This document shows positions 13,488 to 15,904 of a stretch of DNA of 15,904 nucleotides, in pieces. Numbering within the stretch: the stretch's first letter is position 1; every line of letters begins with the position of its first letter. Position numbers and translations under genes: made by a program. Under the pieces are notes generated by a model. That model was given only the letters and a program-made list of their open reading frames with translations, was not told the origin of the DNA and did no database searches. This DNA is from Weissella confusa (GTDB lineage: Bacteria; Bacillota; Bacilli; Lactobacillales; Lactobacillaceae): positions 1 through 15,904 of the forward strand of contig CP168944.1 of NCBI GenBank assembly GCA_041871065.1, given 5' to 3'.

Positions 13488-13546
13488 AGTTGTCCCCTGT
13501 GATTGAGAAATAAGTTAAAAAATAACTTACTTCTGTTAGGACAACT
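13488..13546. repeat. Nested hairpin
   Basis: The outer arms AGTTGTCC (13488-13495) and GGACAACT (13539-13546) enclose an inner perfect hairpin, TAAGTTA-AAAAA-TAACTTA (13511-13529). There is no T run, so it looks like a structured DNA or RNA element and not a simple terminator. Confidence 0.6.
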
Positions 13547-13816
13547 GCTTGAATAGCCACTTCTCACGAAGCCACGACCATCGAAACTCATCTCGTTGAT
13601 TCAGTACCTTACTACCACAGCTCTGACATTCCTCTGTGTTGCCGTTTCCGACTGGTTGTACTGCCTTACATGCCTCTGCCGTCAAATGCCCTTAGAGAGC
13701 CTCTGACAGCCTTTTAGCCACCCTGTCTGTTACCGGTAAGTAACTTCTGTTTTCACCGTATCCTTGTCGGACTTAGGCTTTGCCATTTGGCTTGGACGTA
13801 TCAAAGACCGCTTCAC
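13536..13816 (-). pseudogene. Possible decayed small gene with a CxxC motif
   Basis: On the minus strand, a GTG frame (13816) gives 28 codons including MAKPKSDKDTVKTEVTYR and stops at 13732-13730. A one-base frame shift at that stop continues as VTDRVAKRLSEAL, then a stop, then a 49-codon open frame (13685-13536) with EECQSCGSK, a single zinc-knuckle-like CxxC, and DEFRWSWLREKWLFKQLS. The joined product reads like one small protein broken by a frameshift and a stop. This could be chance; the family is not recognised. Confidence 0.3.
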
Positions 13817-13951
13817 GCCCCACACCCCTTAGTGATGGAGATTACACCACGCTTGGGCACCTTTTTGAATCATCGGGGTTGGTGTTCCCCGCCATTTCTG
13901 GATAACCTGATAACGGTAGTCTGCACCGTTGCCGGATGATTCCATAAGTAC

Positions 13952-14007
13952 AAAAAAGGATTCCATACGTTACGTGCCTTTCAATCAACACGCTTGTACG
14001 GAATCCT
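13952..14007 (-). terminator. Leftward rho-independent terminator
   Basis: AGGATTCC-A-TAC (13957-13968) pairs with GTAC-GGAATCCT (13996-14007) with one mismatch and a loop of about 27 nt. Six A at 13952-13957 give a T6 run on the minus strand. Its existence implies a minus-strand transcript coming from 14010-14430. Confidence 0.6.
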
Positions 14008-14075
14008 CTTGGTAAGTCCTGACTTTTTATGTCCTGTTTGTGGAGCTTACCTGTTGATTCAACCTATGATTATTG

Positions 14076-14090
14076 GTATACTGAGTATAC
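14076..14090. promoter_or_regulatory. Palindromic operator-like site
   Basis: GTATAC-TGA-GTATAC is a perfect 15-bp palindrome. It resembles GTATACTGATAC in the GATAC array upstream of the DUF536-like gene (12990-13001), so the same protein may bind both. It lies 20 bp before a possible small peptide gene. Confidence 0.4.
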
Positions 14091-14110
14091 GAAATCAGGG
14101 AGTTAAAAAC

Positions 14111-14188
14111 GTGTCAAATGAGTCGTGTCATCTGGCACAGCTTGTAAGTGGAATTGGCGTTCCTCTTACTCGCCTTTCTGATATTTAA
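14111..14188 (+). CDS. Possible 25-aa peptide
   Basis: A GTG start with AGGGAG 8 nt upstream encodes 25 aa (MSNESCHLAQLVSGIGVPLT, then RLSDI). It is preceded by the palindromic site at 14076-14090. The peptide is neither clearly hydrophobic nor similar to a known toxin. The same frame extends upstream to a TTG at 13994 without a ribosome binding site. It may be chance. Confidence 0.25.
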   Translation: MSNESCHLAQLVSGIGVPLTRLSDI

Positions 14189-14432
14189 TTGATGTGTTAA
14201 TCATATCAATTAAGCGGTTTCAAGTCAAGATTGCCTCGTGCTATCAAGGTTTGGGACAGTAAACAGTAATTACTACTCCCATAGTAAGACTGAATATATT
14301 TAAGTCGGTTATGTGTCCTCCAAAGACGATAACTGGCTTTTTTATTGCTCTGAAATGCACTGAGAGGTCAAAGTTGCACCGCTTAGTGGGTAATCCATCA
14401 CAGAAGGCTCTTATATGACGCCGTAATAGTAC

Positions 14433-14488
14433 AAAAAAAAGACCCTATGGTTAACCGGATTATTTCCATCCCGCCATAGGGTCTTTTT
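14433..14488. terminator. Strong bidirectional terminator after the glycosylase gene
   Basis: AAAAAGACCCTATGG (14436-14450) and CCATAGGGTCTTTTT (14474-14488) are perfect 15-bp arms with A and T runs on the outer sides. It ends minus-strand transcription of the glycosylase gene, about 90 bp past its stop codon. Confidence 0.88.
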
Positions 14489-14578
14489 ATTTATTCTGCA
14501 AAACTAGCTTGCAACCAAACTGGTTCCTGGTCAATTTTGGGGTTCAGTTCACCTGGTTATAAATCAGGTCGGCCTGTT

Positions 14579-15151
14579 TTATTTCTTTAAGATATCTGCG
14601 ACACGTTTTTGTAGTGCGGGCACGACGTCCGTTTCAAACCACGGATTCTTGGCAAGCCAGATGTTGTTGAGTGGTGATGGGTGCGCCAACGGCAAATACC
14701 GTGGCCCAAAATCCGCGAATCGATGTACCACACTGGTTAACGATTCACTCGCTTTGATTGGCAAATAATGCTGTTGCGCATATTTTCCGACTAGCAAAAT
14801 CAATTCGATATCCGGCATCGTATCAAGTAGTCGTTGGTGCCATTCACCCGCCACAAATTTGCGTGGTGGTAAATCACCCCTCTTCCCCTTGCCTGGAAAA
14901 TAGAAATCCATCGGTAGCACACCAATTAAGCCAGAGTCATAGAAGGTTGTCCGGTCGATACTCATCCACTCGCGTAATCGATCACCACTTTTATCATTGA
15001 ACAAAATCCCGGTTTGCTCAACAACTGCGCCCGGTGCTTGGCCAATAATCAATATTTTCACGGTTGGTGCAATCATATAAATCGGCTCAAGTCCTTGCGA
15101 TGTAAATGACGCATTACGTGAATCAGCCATTATTTCCTGTTTTAAATCCAC
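14579..15151 (-). CDS. Uracil-DNA glycosylase family protein
   Basis: A 190-aa protein of the uracil-DNA glycosylase superfamily, which removes uracil from DNA for base-excision repair. The N-terminal motif GQAPG at 37-41 corresponds to the catalytic water-activating loop of families 4 and 5. The C-terminal motif is AHPSPLNN with His157, the DNA-intercalation loop of the superfamily. The four Cys of the iron-sulphur forms are absent, so it is closer to the short families common in lactobacilli. Start choice: GGAGG at 15159-15163 lies 8 nt before the GTG at 15151 but only about 2 nt before the ATG at 15157, so GTG is preferred. A hairpin with a T7 run stands directly before the ribosome binding site. 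It is a single-gene unit ended by the terminator at 14433-14488. Its part in plasmid life is unknown. Confidence 0.85.
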   Translation of the reverse strand: MDLKQEIMADSRNASFTSQGLEPIYMIAPTVKILIIGQAPGAVVEQTGILFNDKSGDRLREWMSIDRTTFYDSGLIGVLPMDFYFPGKGKRGDLPPRKFVAGEWHQRLLDTMPDIELILLVGKYAQQHYLPIKASESLTSVVHRFADFGPRYLPLAHPSPLNNIWLAKNPWFETDVVPALQKRVADILKK

Positions 15152-15163
15152 AACCATTACCTC

Positions 15164-15200
15164 CAAAAAAATCGGTACTACATCAATTATAGTACCGATT
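15164..15200 (-). promoter_or_regulatory. Hairpin with a T-run directly before the glycosylase ribosome binding site
   Basis: AATCGGTACTA (15170-15180) and TAGTACCGATT (15190-15200) are perfect arms. On the minus strand the hairpin is followed by T7 and then GGAGG. It can be read as a terminator/attenuator in the leader or as an operator: TATAAT lies at 15189-15184 within the palindrome. A good -35 for that TATAAT is not seen. Confidence 0.55.
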
Positions 15201-15210
15201 CATATTAACC

Positions 15211-15275
15211 CTGCTCTTATGCTAGATTTACGGACAGATTTTCTTCTGCCTTGTAAATTAATAGCATAGGAGCAT
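15211..15275 (+). pseudogene. Second copy of the end of the IS1380-like stub
   Basis: Positions 15211-15253 match the complement of 5531-5573 with one difference, in inverted orientation to the first copy. It encodes CSYARFTDRFSSAL plus the same stop (15255-15257). The shared sequence goes on past the stop (TGTAAA-TTAATAGCATA). GCTCTTATGC and GCATAGGAGC at the two ends nearly form an inverted repeat. Confidence 0.7.
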
Positions 15276-15357
15276 TTTTTAATTAGTATTGGGTAAAGAT
15301 AGGTAAAGATAGGAAAACAAAGGCAATAATAGCCGGTTACATTTATTTAAAAAAGAC

Positions 15358-15418
15358 TTGATAAGAATGGTTTACAATAGTAAACTTATCTCAAACATTT
15401 ACGTTTACGCATGTAGAC
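15358..15418 (+). promoter_or_regulatory. copY promoter with two cop-box-like operators
   Basis: TTGATA (15358-15363) and TAAACT (15381-15386) form a promoter with a 17-bp spacer. Operator 1, GTTTAC-AATA-GTAAAC (15370-15385), covers the spacer and -10. Operator 2, GTTTACGCATGTAGAC (15403-15418), has core TACGCATGTA, one base off the cop box TACANNTGTA. Two operators around the promoter are usual for CopY-controlled operons. Confidence 0.78.
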
Positions 15419-15436
15419 AATAAGGAGGGAAAAAGA

Positions 15437-15892
15437 ATGAGTACAATAGTAGTTAGCCCTCATATCACCGATGCTGAATGGGAAGTTATGCGTGTAGTCT
15501 GGGCGAATGGTCGAGTGACTAGTAAAGAAATCATCTCCATATTGAAAGAAAAAATGGACTGGAAACAAGCCACTATCAAAACGCTCTTAGGTCGACTGGT
15601 TGAAAAAGGCGTACTAAATACAGAGCAAGAAGGTAGAAAATTTATTTATACTACCAATATTGAAGAGAAAGAAGCCGTAGGAAATTATACAGACGATATT
15701 TTCAACCGTATTTGTCGAAAGAATGTCGGGAATGTAGTAGGGAGTGTCATTGAAGATCATGTCTTAAGCTTCGATGATATCCAGCGACTAGAAGAAATAT
15801 TAGAGATGAAAAAAGCTTTCGCAGTAGAAGAAGTGGATTGTCAGTGTACAGAAGGGCAATGCGAATGCCATTTACATCATCATGGAGAATAA
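15437..15892 (+). CDS. copY: CopY/TcrY copper-responsive repressor
   Basis: A 151-aa repressor of the BlaI/MecI/CopY family that leaves DNA when Cu(I) replaces its bound zinc. The N-terminal winged helix-turn-helix (about 7-75: DAEWEVMRVVWANGRVTSKE, ATIKTLLGRLVEKGVL) binds cop boxes. The C-terminus carries the complete metal motif Cys135-x-Cys137-x4-Cys142-x-Cys144 (CQCTEGQCEC), followed by a His-rich tail (HLHHHGE). The ATG has AAGGAGGG about 8 nt upstream. The gene ends 12 nt before the end of the window. In enterococcal and lactobacillar operons copY is followed by the chaperone and pump genes, here found at 1-2700, so the window ends probably join. It should repress itself and the whole cop operon. 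Confidence 0.95.
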   Translation: MSTIVVSPHITDAEWEVMRVVWANGRVTSKEIISILKEKMDWKQATIKTLLGRLVEKGVLNTEQEGRKFIYTTNIEEKEAVGNYTDDIFNRICRKNVGNVVGSVIEDHVLSFDDIQRLEEILEMKKAFAVEEVDCQCTEGQCECHLHHHGE

Positions 15893-15904
15893 GTAGCGAA
15901 AAAA

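Larger units (their letters stand above)
13166..14429. other. ORF-poor backbone region of about 1.3 kb
   Basis: No convincing intact protein gene is visible on either strand. What can be seen: a nested hairpin (13488-13546), a decayed minus-strand reading frame with a CxxC (13536-13816), a leftward terminator (13952-14007), a 15-bp palindrome (14076-14090), a possible 25-aa peptide (14111-14188) and the inverted repeat TTAATTGAT / ATCAATTAA (14185-14213). It could hold the plasmid origin or structured RNAs, or be a decayed region. Confidence 0.5.

Noticed and set aside
13897..13905. DnaA-box-like TTATCCAGA on the minus strand
   Set aside because: A single site with one mismatch and no cluster nearby; not enough to call an origin.
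13994..14188. 64-codon + strand frame containing CPVCGAYLL
   Set aside because: TTG start inside a terminator stem, no ribosome binding site. Only the last 25 codons have a plausible start signal and are listed separately.

Overview
The window looks like plasmid DNA of a Lactobacillaceae bacterium (Lactiplantibacillus, Levilactobacillus, Pediococcus or a close relative). The base composition is low-GC Gram-positive, genes carry AGGAGG-type ribosome binding sites, and remnants of insertion sequences and a small tyrosine recombinase separate unrelated cassettes. The genus is inferred, not proven. No chromosomal housekeeping block, tRNA or rRNA was seen.

Layout: (1) 1-2700 is a copper module on the + strand, with a 121-aa metal-binding (HMA) protein and CopB, a His-rich CPH-type P1B ATPase. 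(2) 2701-5427 holds an IS3-like transposase tail, a complete 196-aa tyrosine recombinase, an IS5-family transposase tail, a CorA transporter and a decayed copy of the recombinase 3' end. (3) 5428-9505 holds an IS1380-like transposase stub and a minus-strand metal/redox module (P1B ATPase, HMA chaperone, Dps, Crp/FNR regulator), closed by a third copy of the recombinase 3' end. (4) 9575-10442 is a compact cassette of three unrecognised genes. (5) 10443-14578 is gene-poor plasmid backbone: long hairpins, a candidate Fst-like type I toxin, a three-gene minus-strand operon led by a DUF536/RepB-like coiled-coil protein, an array of GATAC motifs, and about 1.5 kb with leftward terminators but no convincing protein gene. 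(6) 14579-15151 is a uracil-DNA glycosylase family gene. (7) 15437-15892 is CopY, the copper-responsive repressor, with two cop-box-like operators.

The genes form two metal systems. CopY at the right end would regulate the HMA protein and CopB at the left end. The order copY-HMA-copB is restored if the two ends are joined, so the window is probably a complete circular plasmid opened inside the cop operon. In the second system, two FNR/FLP boxes stand in front of the ATPase and of the HMA-dps-regulator operon. Both have the geometry of class II FNR activation, centred about 41.5 bp before the predicted start. This predicts a redox-controlled, autoregulated metal-export and ferritin-like module. 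The ATPase is unusual: it has CPG in place of CPC and an HE-A-S motif near its end that recalls P1B-4 transporters.

The strongest leads are the FLP-box regulon, the CPG ATPase with its separately encoded HMA domain, the recurrence of the recombinase 3' end at cassette borders, and the RNA-like backbone that lacks a recognisable Rep protein.
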